In this document: positions 28,015 to 36,143 of the stretch, one piece after another | Numbering within the stretch: position 1 is the stretch's first letter | Layout of the letters: every line of letters begins with the position of its first letter | Assembly (NCBI GenBank): GCA_948857205.1 | Contig: CAQPRV010000013.1 | Span: 1 to 60,725 of the forward strand | Source of the DNA: an uncultured Clostridia bacterium | GTDB lineage: Bacteria > Bacillota > Clostridia > TANB77 > CAG-508 | Reading direction: 5' to 3' | DNA length: 60,725 nt | The notes under the pieces: generated by a model | Databases searched by the model: none | What the model was told of the DNA's origin: nothing | Seen by the model: only the letters and a program-made list of their open reading frames with translations | Position numbers and translations under genes: made by a program

Positions 28015-28262
28015 TATTCAAAAAAAATAGAAAGAGATTATAAACTTCTCTTTCCATTCTGACTATTATCTACTCTTCTTTAATCTTTAAATTTAAACAT
28101 CAAAATATTCTCTAATTAATATTATTAATATTCCGATTTGAAAAAACCGGCATATAGCTAAAAACGCCAAATTAATGGCTATTAAAGGTTCTAATAAAAA
28201 TATTAGAACTATTCCTTCAATCCGTTTTTGGGTAGATTTTTCTTTATCTACCCACTTTATGA
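28015..28262 (-). ncRNA. Cluster of hairpins ending in a terminator; possible structured RNA
   Basis: The 825-base gap from 27643 to 28467 has no gene. On the minus strand it holds, in order: TGGGTAGAT/ATCTACCCA (about 28229-28254), GTTCTAATA/TATTAGAAC (28189-28210), a short GCCA/TGGC pair, CCGGTTT/AAATCGG with a G-U pair (about 28133-28150), and finally GAAAGAGA/TCTCTTTC followed by TATTTTTTTT (28020-28055), a standard intrinsic terminator. Four perfect or near-perfect stems before a terminator suggest a small RNA or a decayed mobile-element end. I could not match it to a known RNA family. Confidence 0.35.
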
Positions 28263-28425
28263 ATAAAGATTAAATTTCTCTATTCTATCTAATTCTCTCT
28301 TACATTAAAATTTTTAAGTATATTTACATGATATTTATTGTAAAAAATAATTAAAGTTATGTAATAATCTTTGAAAATATACCAAAAATTTGTAAACATT
28401 AACGGAAAAATATTTCCATTAAATT

Positions 28426-28458
28426 ATAAAAGCATATACTCGTTCAGTATATGCTTCT
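28426..28458 (-). terminator. Intrinsic terminator of glyS
   Basis: AGCATATAC (28431-28439) pairs with GTATATGCT (28447-28455), followed on the minus strand by TTTTATAATTT. It begins ten bases after the glyS stop. Confidence 0.7.
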
Positions 28459-28467
28459 ATTATTTAT

Positions 28468-29850
28468 CTAAAATTCAACTTTCTGTTGAATCCAACTATC
28501 AAGTTCATTAATATTAACTCTAACTTGTTCCATTGTATCTCTATCACGAATTGTAACTGTATCATCTTCAAGTGTATCAAAATCAACTGTAACACAATAA
28601 GGTGTACCTATCTCATCTTCTCTTCTATAACGTTTTCCAATAGAACCAGCCTCATCATAATCGCACATAAACTTCTTAGAAAGTTTATTATAAACTTCAT
28701 TAGCTTTATCTGACAGTTTTTTAGAAAGTGGTAAAACTGCAACTTTATATGGAGCGATAGCTGGATGTAGATGTAAAACTGTTCTAGTATCACCTTCTGC
28801 AATTTCTTCTTCATCATAAGCATTACATAAAAATGCAAGTACTACTCTATCAGCACCTAATGAAGGTTCAATAACGTATGGAACATACTTTTCACTTGTT
28901 TCTGGATCTTGATATGATAAATCTTGTTTTGAATGATTTATATGTTGTGATAAATCATAATCTGTTCTGTCTGCAATTCCCCATAATTCTCCCCAACCAA
29001 AAGGAAAACTAAATTCTATATCAGTAGTTGCTTTACTGTAAAATACTAATTCCTCTGGTGAATGATCTCTTAATCTTATATTTTCTTCTTTTATTCCTAA
29101 ATCTAATAGCCATTTTTTACAATAGTCTTTCCAATACTTATGCCATTCTAAATCTGTTCCTGGCTTACAAAAGAATTCTAATTCCATTTGCTCAAATTCA
29201 CGTGTTCTAAAGGTAAAATTTCCTGGTGTTATTTCATTTCTAAAAGCTTTTCCAATTTGTGCTATTCCCATTGGCATTTTCTTTCTTGAAGTACGTAATA
29301 CATTTTTAAAATCCACAAAAATTCCTTGTGCAGTCTCTGGTCTTAAATATATTTCTGATGTTGAATCTTCTGTTACGCCTTGGAAAGTTTTAAACATTAA
29401 ATTAAATTTTCTAATATCTGTAAAGTTAGTTTTTCCACAAGTTAGACATGGAATTTTATTTTTAGAAATAAATTCAATCATATCTTTATCTTCCATTCCA
29501 TCAGCTATCATATCTTTTCCTTGTTCATGTGCCCATTCTTCAATTAACTTATCTGCTCTATGTCTTGTTTTACATTCTTTACAATCAATAAGTGGATCTG
29601 AAAAACCACCTATATGACCAGATGCAACCCATGTTTCTGGATTCATTAATATTGCAGCATCCAATCCTACTATATCTTTTTGCTCTTGAATAAACTTTTT
29701 TCTCCAAGCATTTTTAACATTATTTTTTATTTCATTTCCTAATGGACCATAATCCCAAGTATTTGCTAGTCCCCCATAAATCTCAGAACCTGCATAAATG
29801 ATTCCTCTATTTTTACATAATGCAACTAAAGTATCCATTGATTTTAACAT
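28468..29850 (-). CDS. glyS: Glycyl-tRNA synthetase (homodimeric type)
   Basis: 460 residues of the single-chain alpha2 GlyRS. Class II features are present: motif 2 region FRNEITPGNFTFRTREFEQMELEFF, and a C-terminal anticodon-binding domain with VAVLPLSKK and GTPYCVTVDFDTLEDDTV. It charges tRNA-Gly with glycine. Upstream lies a T-box leader with its own promoter, so expression should respond to uncharged tRNA-Gly. This is of note because the proposed CGGN recoding inserts glycine. The gene has no in-frame CGG. Confidence 0.95.
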   Translation of the reverse strand: MLKSMDTLVALCKNRGIIYAGSEIYGGLANTWDYGPLGNEIKNNVKNAWRKKFIQEQKDIVGLDAAILMNPETWVASGHIGGFSDPLIDCKECKTRHRADKLIEEWAHEQGKDMIADGMEDKDMIEFISKNKIPCLTCGKTNFTDIRKFNLMFKTFQGVTEDSTSEIYLRPETAQGIFVDFKNVLRTSRKKMPMGIAQIGKAFRNEITPGNFTFRTREFEQMELEFFCKPGTDLEWHKYWKDYCKKWLLDLGIKEENIRLRDHSPEELVFYSKATTDIEFSFPFGWGELWGIADRTDYDLSQHINHSKQDLSYQDPETSEKYVPYVIEPSLGADRVVLAFLCNAYDEEEIAEGDTRTVLHLHPAIAPYKVAVLPLSKKLSDKANEVYNKLSKKFMCDYDEAGSIGKRYRREDEIGTPYCVTVDFDTLEDDTVTIRDRDTMEQVRVNINELDSWIQQKVEF

Positions 29851-29997
29851 AAAAATTCCTCCTCTTTTCTTTATATAACTAAATAAACTACATATTTTTT
29901 TACTTTGGCTGGAATAATTTAATTATTTCTTATTACTTTATACCAAAAGTTTATAATTAAAGTTATGATTTTTTCCTCAATCACAGATTGTAGCTTT

Positions 29998-30034
29998 TAT
30001 ATAATAGGAAAGTTATACTTTCCTATTGTATAAA
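29998..30034. repeat. Family D hairpin in the glyS leader
   Basis: ATAGGAAAG / CTTTCCTAT arms around TTATA, flanked by TATACAAT-type bases. It follows the T-box terminator on the minus strand and is preceded on the plus strand by GATTGTAGCTTTTAT, the same lead-in found at 32322. It would add a second stem between the T-box and glyS. Confidence 0.6.
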
Positions 30035-30258
30035 AAAACTTCCGAACCTAGCTATATAAGCTAGGGACGAAAGTTAACTTTTCCGCGTTTCCACCCTAAT
30101 TCTTAAAACCTCTTTTGTTTTAAGCACCTTAATTATTATTACTCCAAAGCTCCCCATACTTATTTATTATTGGAATTCCACCAGCACCAATTCTCTGTTT
30201 ATAAATTTTTCAGTATTTTTTCTTCTTCATTGTAATTAATAGTTATTTAATTTCATAT
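30034..30258 (-). promoter_or_regulatory. T-box riboswitch leader of glyS
   Basis: The minus strand carries AGGGTGGAAACGCGG (30097-30083), a clear variant of the T-box sequence that pairs with the uncharged tRNA acceptor end. It is followed by a strong terminator: ACTTTCGTCCCTAGCT pairs with AGCTAGGTTCGGAAGT (30074-30039), then a T run. The upstream part has the GAGAATTGG..GGAGCTTTGGAG elements of a stem I. T-boxes before glyS genes sense uncharged tRNA-Gly. I did not fold the leader to fix the specifier codon. Confidence 0.85.
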
Positions 30259-30287
30259 ATTATATTATCTGTTATAAAAAAAGTCAA
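30259..30287 (-). promoter_or_regulatory. Sigma-A-type promoter of the T-box-glyS unit
   Basis: TTGACT at 30287-30282, 17-base spacer, perfect TATAAT at 30264-30259 on the minus strand, directly upstream of the T-box leader and divergent from tRNA-Trp. Confidence 0.75.
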
Positions 30288-30352
30288 TATTTTTAATAAA
30301 AGATATTGATAATTTTATTTTTTTGTGTTAATATATAAAATGTATTATTTAT

Positions 30353-30427
30353 AGGGGTATAGTGTTAATGGTAGCACATCGGTCTCCAAAACCGCCTGTG
30401 AGGGTTCGAATCCTTCTACCCCTGCCA
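30353..30427 (+). tRNA. trnW: tRNA-Trp (anticodon CCA)
   Basis: Acceptor AGGGGTA (30353-30359) pairs with TACCCCT (30417-30423), with G73 and an encoded CCA end. The D-arm is GTGT/GCAC. The anticodon loop CTCCAAA (30384-30390) gives CCA for UGG. The T-arm GAGGG/CCTTC encloses TTCGAAT. The outermost anticodon-stem pair is a T-C mismatch (30379 with 30395), leaving four good pairs. It is a standard tryptophan tRNA and does not read CGG. Confidence 0.95.
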
Positions 30428-30468
30428 CAAAATATCCCTAATATGAAACTTGTTAGGGAATTTTTTGA

Positions 30469-31068
30469 TTATCTTTCATTATTATTAATTGTATCTAGTG
30501 TACATTTTAGCATAGGATTAAGTTCTCTTTCTTCTTTATTAGCTCTTTTTATTTTAAGTTTTATTATTTCTCTAATGCATTCATTTATTTCACTAATTTC
30601 ATTAGATTCTATTTTTTTAAGTATATCATTTTTCTTACCTGGTTCAACATTATCTGCTATAAAAACAATCTTTTCTAAATCACTCATATTTTCGCTGCCA
30701 GCAACATGAGATGAAATTGCTACAGATATTGTATGAAACCTTTCAATATCATTTTTATTAAATTCTTGTTCAAAAAGTAAAGCACTAGCTTTGCCATGTA
30801 ATGAAGTTATATTTTCAAACAATTCAAAGTCAAATAATTCTACTTTATTTCTAATACATAATTCTAATATTTCTCTTTTATTTAATGATTTTCCTATATC
30901 GTGGAGTAGTCCTGCAATGATAGCATCTTCTTTTGATACACCCCATTTTGTGGCTAATATCTTTCCTGTTTGTGCTACTCTTATAGAATGTTCAAATCTT
31001 TTTTCATTTGTCTTTTCCAAATATTTTCTTAAAACTAATAGTGCATTTTTTCTTGTTATATCTAGCAT
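30469..31068 (-). CDS. yqeK: YqeK-like HD-domain Ap4A hydrolase
   Basis: 199 residues. The HD-domain metal ligands are visible as RFEHSIRVAQTG, GLLHDIGKSLNK, LHGKASALLF, ISSHVAGSENMS and FIADNVEPGKK. YqeK-family enzymes split diadenosine tetraphosphate symmetrically into two ADP. A strong AAGGAG ribosome site precedes the start. It usually sits in a nadD-yqeK-rsfS cluster, but here it stands alone beside tRNA-Trp on the opposite strand. Confidence 0.88.
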   Translation of the reverse strand: MLDITRKNALLVLRKYLEKTNEKRFEHSIRVAQTGKILATKWGVSKEDAIIAGLLHDIGKSLNKREILELCIRNKVELFDFELFENITSLHGKASALLFEQEFNKNDIERFHTISVAISSHVAGSENMSDLEKIVFIADNVEPGKKNDILKKIESNEISEINECIREIIKLKIKRANKEERELNPMLKCTLDTINNNER

Positions 31069-31189
31069 TATAGCATTCTCCTTTAGGATATATTTTCATA
31101 TTTATTATAGTAGATTTTAATTGCATTGTCAATTTTATGTACCATTCCCCCTTTGACTTATGGTAAGTAAAGGTTATAATTCAGCAAAT

Positions 31190-31405
31190 AGCTCTTGTCT
31201 TAAACTTCCTAAGCCCAAACAAATCTTGATTTTTGTTGCAGATAATTAAATAATGGGAAGTAAAATCTCTAAAATATTTATTCAAATTCTCGGTAGCCTT
31301 ACAAATTTTCATAAATATTTTAGAGATTTTCTTCCCTTATATAAAATGAATTTCCACTAAAAAGTCAAGATTTGTAGGTCTTAGGTAGCGTAGATTAATA
31401 CTTAT
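31190..31405. repeat. Long inverted repeat, family C, complete copy
   Basis: About 215 bases that fold back on themselves. The left arm from ~31197 (CTTCCTAAGCCCAAACAAATC and on to AAAATCTCTAAAATATTTAT) pairs imperfectly with the right arm ending at ~31390 (ATAAATATTTTAGAGATTTT, then GATTTGTAGGTCTTAGGTAG). A one-arm copy lies at 112-240. No coding frame is visible. It fills the gap before the M23 peptidase gene. Confidence 0.7.
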
Positions 31406-31494
31406 TATAAAAAAAAATTAAGATTTACTAACTTAAAACTTATCTGTACATAGTACAAACTTTTACAAAAGTAACTAAAAAAATTAAAGAGGAG

Positions 31495-32089
31495 ATGATC
31501 TACATAACTAATTTAATTAATAAAATTCTAATAATTATAATCATATTATCAATTCTAATATGTATTTTCTTTATTCCTATTATAAATTCAAATACCTATT
31601 CAACTTCTGGAAACTTAGATTCAGAGATTATAGATTTTAACCCAGATGGATTTGTTTGGCCTATTCCTGGCTATACTAGAATTAGCTCAAATTTTGGTAA
31701 ACGTGTATCTCCAACAAGTGGTGCTTCATCTTCACATTCTGGTATTGATATTCCTGCTCCACCTGGTAGTAAATTTATTGCAGTTTCAGATGGTGAAATT
31801 ACTTTTTGCCAATTTTTGGGTGCTGGTGGTTATACCATAACTCTTTCATTTGATAATTTTAAAGTTAGTTATTGTCATTGTGATCCTAACTTTATTGTCT
31901 CAGTTGGAGATAAAATTAAACAGGGACAAGTTATAGGATATGTAGGTCCTAAAAATGTTTACGGTGTTAAAGGTAATCAATATTTTGATAGTGAAGGCAA
32001 ACCTACTAATCGGTGCCACAACAGGTCCTCATTTACATTTAGGTTTAAGAATTGATGGAAAATATGTTAATCCTTTAGATTTCTTTTAA
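31495..32089 (+). CDS. M23 metallopeptidase requiring a +1 frameshift at CGGT
   Basis: The zero frame gives a signal anchor (about 8-30), then an M23 (LytM-like) domain with SSHSGIDIPAPPGS and the strand VSYCHCD. It then meets CGG at 32011-32013 and would end 14 residues later without the catalytic HxH motif. Skipping the C (ACT AAT C GGT GCC) gives TNGATTGPHLHLGLRIDGKY, the textbook M23 ending, and stops at TAA 32087-32089 (197 residues). M23 enzymes cut peptide cross-links of peptidoglycan. The alternative HHSGIDIP histidine and HLH residues are all present only in the joined product. Start codon context is AAAGAGGAGATGATCTAC, where the annotated start at 31495 may be ATG GATC-adjacent (31495 or one codon nearby). 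Confidence 0.75.
32011..32014 (+). other. Candidate recoding site CGGT (read as Gly, +1)
   Basis: Zero frame ACT AAT CGG TGC; homologous frame AAT, skip C, GGT GCC ACA. CGG is codon 173 from 31495 and exactly in frame. The glycine produced is the conserved G of the GATTGPHLH motif. This is the only site on the plus strand. Confidence 0.8.
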
Positions 32090-32224
32090 AATTAATTAGT
32101 ATAAAACAAAAGCGACATGATTAAAATATTTTGTCCTTTTAATTTACTTAGATGTCCCGTTTTTGTTCGCCCGCAAAAATTCTGGAAGAATTTTCTGTAG
32201 AATGTGTTTTTGTTGTATAGAAAT

Positions 32225-32378
32225 TCCTATACAAGAACAAATAAGAAAATCAAAGATTTTCTTTAATTTGTTCTCGCCCAATTTGAGTTTTCGACTGTAA
32301 GGAGAAAATCTCAAAGGGCTAGCGATTGTAGCTTTTATACAATAGGGAAGTATGACTTTCCTATTGTATAAAAAATAG
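32225..32378. repeat. Repeat family D, longest copy
   Basis: A chain of three hairpins: GAACAAAT..GAAAATC with its complement (about 32231-32269), GCCCAATTTGAGTTTTC with GAGAAAATCTCAAAGGGC (32277-32320), and ACAATAGGGAAG with CTTTCCTATTGT (32339-32370) followed by A-runs. The first two units recur, decayed, at 59233-59345; the last recurs at 29998 and 52641. The gap 32090-32409 between the M23 gene and the zinc-ribbon gene contains nothing else recognisable. Confidence 0.7.
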
Positions 32379-32409
32379 GATTACACTTTTTCGTAACCCT
32401 ACTTCTATT

Positions 32410-32901
32410 TTACATGTCTTCGTCATCTTGTTTTTCGATTTCTTCTTCCTCTTCATCGTATTCTTCGTGACAACCATGACAACTATGGCAACTTCCATTA
32501 CATGCGTCTTCATCTATGTCTCCTGTCCAATCTAGTTCAATTGTATTATTACATTCTGGACATTGTATTTCTGTCTTGTTTTCATCAATATCTAATATAA
32601 ATTCATTGTTGCAATATGGACATACAATTTCAAAATCGAATCCTTCTTCAGAATAAATGTCTTTTTCTATATTGTCTATAACTTGTTGCATTTTTGCCAT
32701 TCTTTCATTTAAGTCTTTTTGTGTATTTTCTAATTGTTCTAGTTTTTCTTCTTTATAGTCCATTGCATCATTCATTTGTTTTACAAAACCATCTATAAAT
32801 GATGTAAATCTTTCTTTAATATATTCTAAGTCTTCTTTGTTTTTTATGTTTTTTTCTAAGTCATCTAAAAAACTCTTATATTCGTTTTTTAATAAAGCCA
32901 T
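32410..32901 (-). CDS. CD1247-like zinc-ribbon protein with Cys/His-rich acidic tail
   Basis: 163 residues from the ATG at 32901 (AGGTGAG upstream); a longer frame overlapping efp is less likely. The N-terminal ~90 residues form a coiled coil. A zinc ribbon follows (CPYCNNEF .. CPECNNTI), then a second metal-binding-looking run CNGSCHSCHGCHEEY, ending in a very acidic tail. Clostridial genomes often have such a protein just after efp (the CD1247 N-terminal-domain type). The function is unknown. The extra Cys/His cluster is notable. Confidence 0.7.
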   Translation of the reverse strand: MALLKNEYKSFLDDLEKNIKNKEDLEYIKERFTSFIDGFVKQMNDAMDYKEEKLEQLENTQKDLNERMAKMQQVIDNIEKDIYSEEGFDFEIVCPYCNNEFILDIDENKTEIQCPECNNTIELDWTGDIDEDACNGSCHSCHGCHEEYDEEEEEIEKQDDEDM

Positions 32902-32918
32902 TTTGATACTCACCTTTC

Positions 32919-33485
32919 TTAAACTCTTTCCATATATTCGCATGTTCTTGTATCAATTTTTAATATATCTCCAATATTTACGAATAATGGTACTTGTACT
33001 TCTAATCCTGTTTCTAGTTTTGCTGGTTTTCCTGATGTTGTTGTTGTATTACCACTAAATCCAGGTTCAGTATATGTAACTTCTAATTCAACAAATGTAG
33101 GAGGTTCAACTGCAAATATATTTCCTTTAAATGAAAGTATAGTTACTTCCATATTTTCTTTTAAATATTTTAAGCAATCACCTAGTTGTTCTTCATTTAA
33201 TGGAATTTGATCATATGTTTCATTATCCATGAAATAATATAACCCACCATCATTATATAGATATTGCATTATTTTTTTCTCTATTTCTGCCGCTGGAAAT
33301 TTATCAGATGGATTAAATGTTTTTTCTAATGTTGCTCCTGATATTACATTTTTTAATTTTGTTCTTACAAATGCTGAGCCCTTTCCTGGTTTTACATGTT
33401 GAAATTCTACTACTCTATATACATTTCCTTCCATTTCAAAAGTTGTTCCATTTCTAAAATCTCCTGCTGAATATACTGATGCCAT
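32919..33485 (-). CDS. efp: Translation elongation factor P
   Basis: 188 residues from the ATG at 33485 (AAGGAG upstream); a frame extending to 33542 is not supported. The three beta-barrel domains are complete. Domain I includes VEFQHVKPGKGSAFVRTKL, whose loop Lys (PGKG) is where modification would occur, and domain III ends GDILKIDTRTCEYMERV. EF-P rescues ribosomes stalled at proline runs. It lies in the usual clostridial order pepP-efp-zinc-ribbon gene. Confidence 0.96.
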   Translation of the reverse strand: MASVYSAGDFRNGTTFEMEGNVYRVVEFQHVKPGKGSAFVRTKLKNVISGATLEKTFNPSDKFPAAEIEKKIMQYLYNDGGLYYFMDNETYDQIPLNEEQLGDCLKYLKENMEVTILSFKGNIFAVEPPTFVELEVTYTEPGFSGNTTTTSGKPAKLETGLEVQVPLFVNIGDILKIDTRTCEYMERV

Positions 33486-33682
33486 AATTATTCTCCTTTC
33501 AATTACTGGAACTGCTTTACTTATTACAGTTTCAGAATACATATTATATTTCTTTTCTATTTTTAAACTTTATTAATTTTACTATAAAAATCTGGAAAAA
33601 TCAACCTTTTGATATTATTTTCATTTTTTTAATGTTTTATGTGTTATCTTTTACTAAAGTTGTTTTTTATATAATTTTTTAT

Positions 33683-34741
33683 CTATATTATAATATAATT
33701 TTTCTCAGATTTTGTTAAACTTATACAACCAAATTTTGTAATTTGTACTGTATCTTCTATTCTTATTCCAAATTTCCCTGGAATGTAAATTCCTGGTTCA
33801 TCTGTTACTACCATGTTCTCTTTAAGTACTGCTTCTGTTCTTCCATTAATATATGGTGACTCATGAATTTCCATTCCAACACCATGTCCTAATCCATGTA
33901 TTAAATCATAACCTTTTAGTCTAAAATCATTTTCTACCATTTTAGCTAACATTCTTATACTTGTTCCATCTCTCATTTGTTGTATTATTTGATTCTGATT
34001 TTTTAGAACTATATCATATACTCTTTTTATTTCTTCTGGTATATTACCAACAAAAAATGTTCTAGTCATATCTGAACAATATCTGTTTACTTTACATCCC
34101 ATATCTATAGTTATTATATCTTGCTCTTGTATCTTTCTTTCTGTTGGTATAGCATGTGGCATTGATGTGTTTTCTCCTGATGCTACTATTGTTTCAAATG
34201 ATACCCCATATGATCTTGTTTTGTAATATTCATCTATTTCATTTGCTATTTGCTTTTCTGTCATTCCAACCTTAATATAATCTAATATGTATGAAAAACA
34301 ATTATCTGTTATTTCACATGCCTTTTTTATATTACTTATTTCTTCTTCATCTTTAATCATTCTTTGTTTTTCAATTATATTTTCGGTCTCAACAAAATTG
34401 TTAATTTTATATTTTCTAATATATTCTTTGTAATTTGAGTATGTTACATAGTTTTCTTCAAATCCCACATTTTCACAATACATAAAAAAATTCTCATAGT
34501 CTTGTTGTGATATTCCTTTTATATCATAGACTATTATTTCATCATATAATGTTAATATGCTATGTATATGCTCTATATATCTTCCATCTGTAATAAATAT
34601 GTTTTCTTTTCTTGTTAATAATAAAATTCCTTCTGCATCTATATTTGTTAAGTATTTTATATTTATTGGATTAGATATTATTAACCCCTGCAAATCAGAT
34701 GTTGACATTTTATTTCTTAACCATTGTAATTTAGGATTCAT
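33683..34741 (-). CDS. pepP: M24 aminopeptidase P (Xaa-Pro peptidase)
   Basis: 352 residues. The N-terminal creatinase-like domain (about 1-125) is followed by the pita-bread catalytic domain. Metal ligands are visible in TIDMGCKVNRYCSDMTRTF, GLGHGVGMEIHESPYI, VVTDEPGIYI and FGIRIEDTVQI. It removes N-terminal residues preceding proline, in the cytoplasm. Its gene is directly upstream of efp, as in many Firmicutes. Confidence 0.93.
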   Translation of the reverse strand: MNPKLQWLRNKMSTSDLQGLIISNPINIKYLTNIDAEGILLLTRKENIFITDGRYIEHIHSILTLYDEIIVYDIKGISQQDYENFFMYCENVGFEENYVTYSNYKEYIRKYKINNFVETENIIEKQRMIKDEEEISNIKKACEITDNCFSYILDYIKVGMTEKQIANEIDEYYKTRSYGVSFETIVASGENTSMPHAIPTERKIQEQDIITIDMGCKVNRYCSDMTRTFFVGNIPEEIKRVYDIVLKNQNQIIQQMRDGTSIRMLAKMVENDFRLKGYDLIHGLGHGVGMEIHESPYINGRTEAVLKENMVVTDEPGIYIPGKFGIRIEDTVQITKFGCISLTKSEKNYIII

Positions 34742-34764
34742 ATTAGATTTCTCCTCTTATTTTT

Positions 34765-35517
34765 TTATCCTTTATACATTCCTAGCGTAAATATTTGCAT
34801 TAATACTGCTTTTATTTGCTCAAATGGTATGTACATACTTATATAAGTTGCAAGTGCAATAAATGGTCCGAAAGGTATATATTCATCTGTTCTTTTTCTT
34901 TTGGATACCAATAAAAATATACTTAATATTGCCCCAATTAAAAATGATACTAATGTAATTATAATAATATTTGAAAATCCGAAATATATTCCTAAAGCTC
35001 CCATTAATTTTACATCACCAAATCCCATTGCCTCTTTTCCATAAAAGAGTCCTCCTATTAATGTAATTAATAAGAATATTCCCCCTCCTACTAACATTCC
35101 TAGTAACATATTTATTGTGATTGCGACATTTGATAGTCCATATATAAATGCTAATATTATTCCTATTTCAAAAATTGTCAAGTTTAGTCTATTAGGTATT
35201 ATTTGTAATTTATAATCTATTATGAATACTGATAATAACATTGGTGACAATATTAAAAATTTTATTAAATCTAGATTTCCAATTAATGTTTCTTTTATTC
35301 CATATACATATATTAATGTAATATATATTATTGATGTCACAAACATTAATATATAGTTTGGTTTAAAATTTACTTTGTATTCAGTTATTATATCTTTTGA
35401 TATTACTTTTTTATATTCTGGTAATCTTTTATTAGCCCAATCAACTATTTGCCCAACAAATAATCCTACTATTGCTGCTAATATATAGTATAATATATGT
35501 ACATCATTAAAATACAT
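34765..35517 (-). CDS. Type IV prepilin peptidase (A24)
   Basis: 250 residues with about seven membrane helices. The catalytic aspartates are in the SVFIIDYKLQIIP segment and the conserved GFGDVKLMGALG motif. The N-terminal domain is short and lacks the four-cysteine zinc site of PilD, as in many Gram-positive homologues. It cleaves leader peptides of type IV pilin-like proteins or competence pseudopilins. No pilin genes are in the window. Confidence 0.9.
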   Translation of the reverse strand: MYFNDVHILYYILAAIVGLFVGQIVDWANKRLPEYKKVISKDIITEYKVNFKPNYILMFVTSIIYITLIYVYGIKETLIGNLDLIKFLILSPMLLSVFIIDYKLQIIPNRLNLTIFEIGIILAFIYGLSNVAITINMLLGMLVGGGIFLLITLIGGLFYGKEAMGFGDVKLMGALGIYFGFSNIIIITLVSFLIGAILSIFLLVSKRKRTDEYIPFGPFIALATYISMYIPFEQIKAVLMQIFTLGMYKG

Positions 35518-35545
35518 ATTTTTTCTCCTTTTATCTCTTTATTTT

Positions 35546-36043
35546 TTAGATATGTTTTGTCTTTTGTATTTTACTTTTTATTTTATTTTCTAATGGTCTT
35601 TTCCATGCTGTATAGAAAAAGTCTTTTTCTTCAATTGGATCTACTAATATTGTAAACATATTACACCTATTTCCTCCAACTATATCTGTAAAAATTTGAT
35701 CTCCTACTACCCCTATTTTATCAGCTTCTTCTTTGAGTTCTTTTTTAGTTTTTAAAAAGCCCATTTTTAAAGGCTTTTTTGCAAAGTTGATATATGGAAT
35801 ATTTAATTTTTTTGATACATTTTCTACTTTTTTCTTGTTATTTGAATTTGATAATATATAAAATTTTATACCTTGACCTCTTAGTTCTTTTACCCAATTT
35901 ACTTTTTCTTCTGATAGGTTTTCGTTATAGTCTATTAATGTATTATCTATATCTAATATTAATGCTTTTAATTTTTTTTCTTTTAAAAATTGTATTGTTA
36001 TTTCTTCGACTTTACTAAAATATGCCTTTGGATATAAGTTCAT
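35546..36043 (-). CDS. yqeG: YqeG-family HAD phosphatase
   Basis: 165 residues. The HAD motif I is LILDIDNTLIDYN, motif II includes FYILSNSNNKKK, and motif IV is GVVGDQIFTDIVGGNRCN. YqeG-type class IIIA HAD proteins are related to mitochondrial phosphatidylglycerophosphate phosphatase. It lies just upstream of the prepilin peptidase gene, on the same strand. Confidence 0.9.
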   Translation of the reverse strand: MNLYPKAYFSKVEEITIQFLKEKKLKALILDIDNTLIDYNENLSEEKVNWVKELRGQGIKFYILSNSNNKKKVENVSKKLNIPYINFAKKPLKMGFLKTKKELKEEADKIGVVGDQIFTDIVGGNRCNMFTILVDPIEEKDFFYTAWKRPLENKIKSKIQKTKHI

Positions 36044-36143
36044 TTTTTCTCCTCACTTGTAAATTTACGTATATATTATCAATTCTGCTCATCTTTGTCA
36101 AGTTTAATGTTATTTCAAATTATTGCTACATACTAAACAATAT

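Noticed and set aside
28133..28262. Remnant transposase coding sequence in the glyS-exporter gap
   Set aside because: Short open stretches exist on both strands but none shows a recognisable transposase motif.
30353..30427. tRNA-Trp as the decoder of CGG
   Set aside because: Its anticodon is CCA with a normal seven-base loop; it reads UGG only.
30362..30709. Plus-strand frame overlapping tRNA-Trp
   Set aside because: It runs through the tRNA and is antisense to yqeK; no ribosome site or homology.
33486..33542. N-terminal extension of EF-P
   Set aside because: EF-P homologues start at MASVYSAGDF; the AAGGAG site supports 33485.
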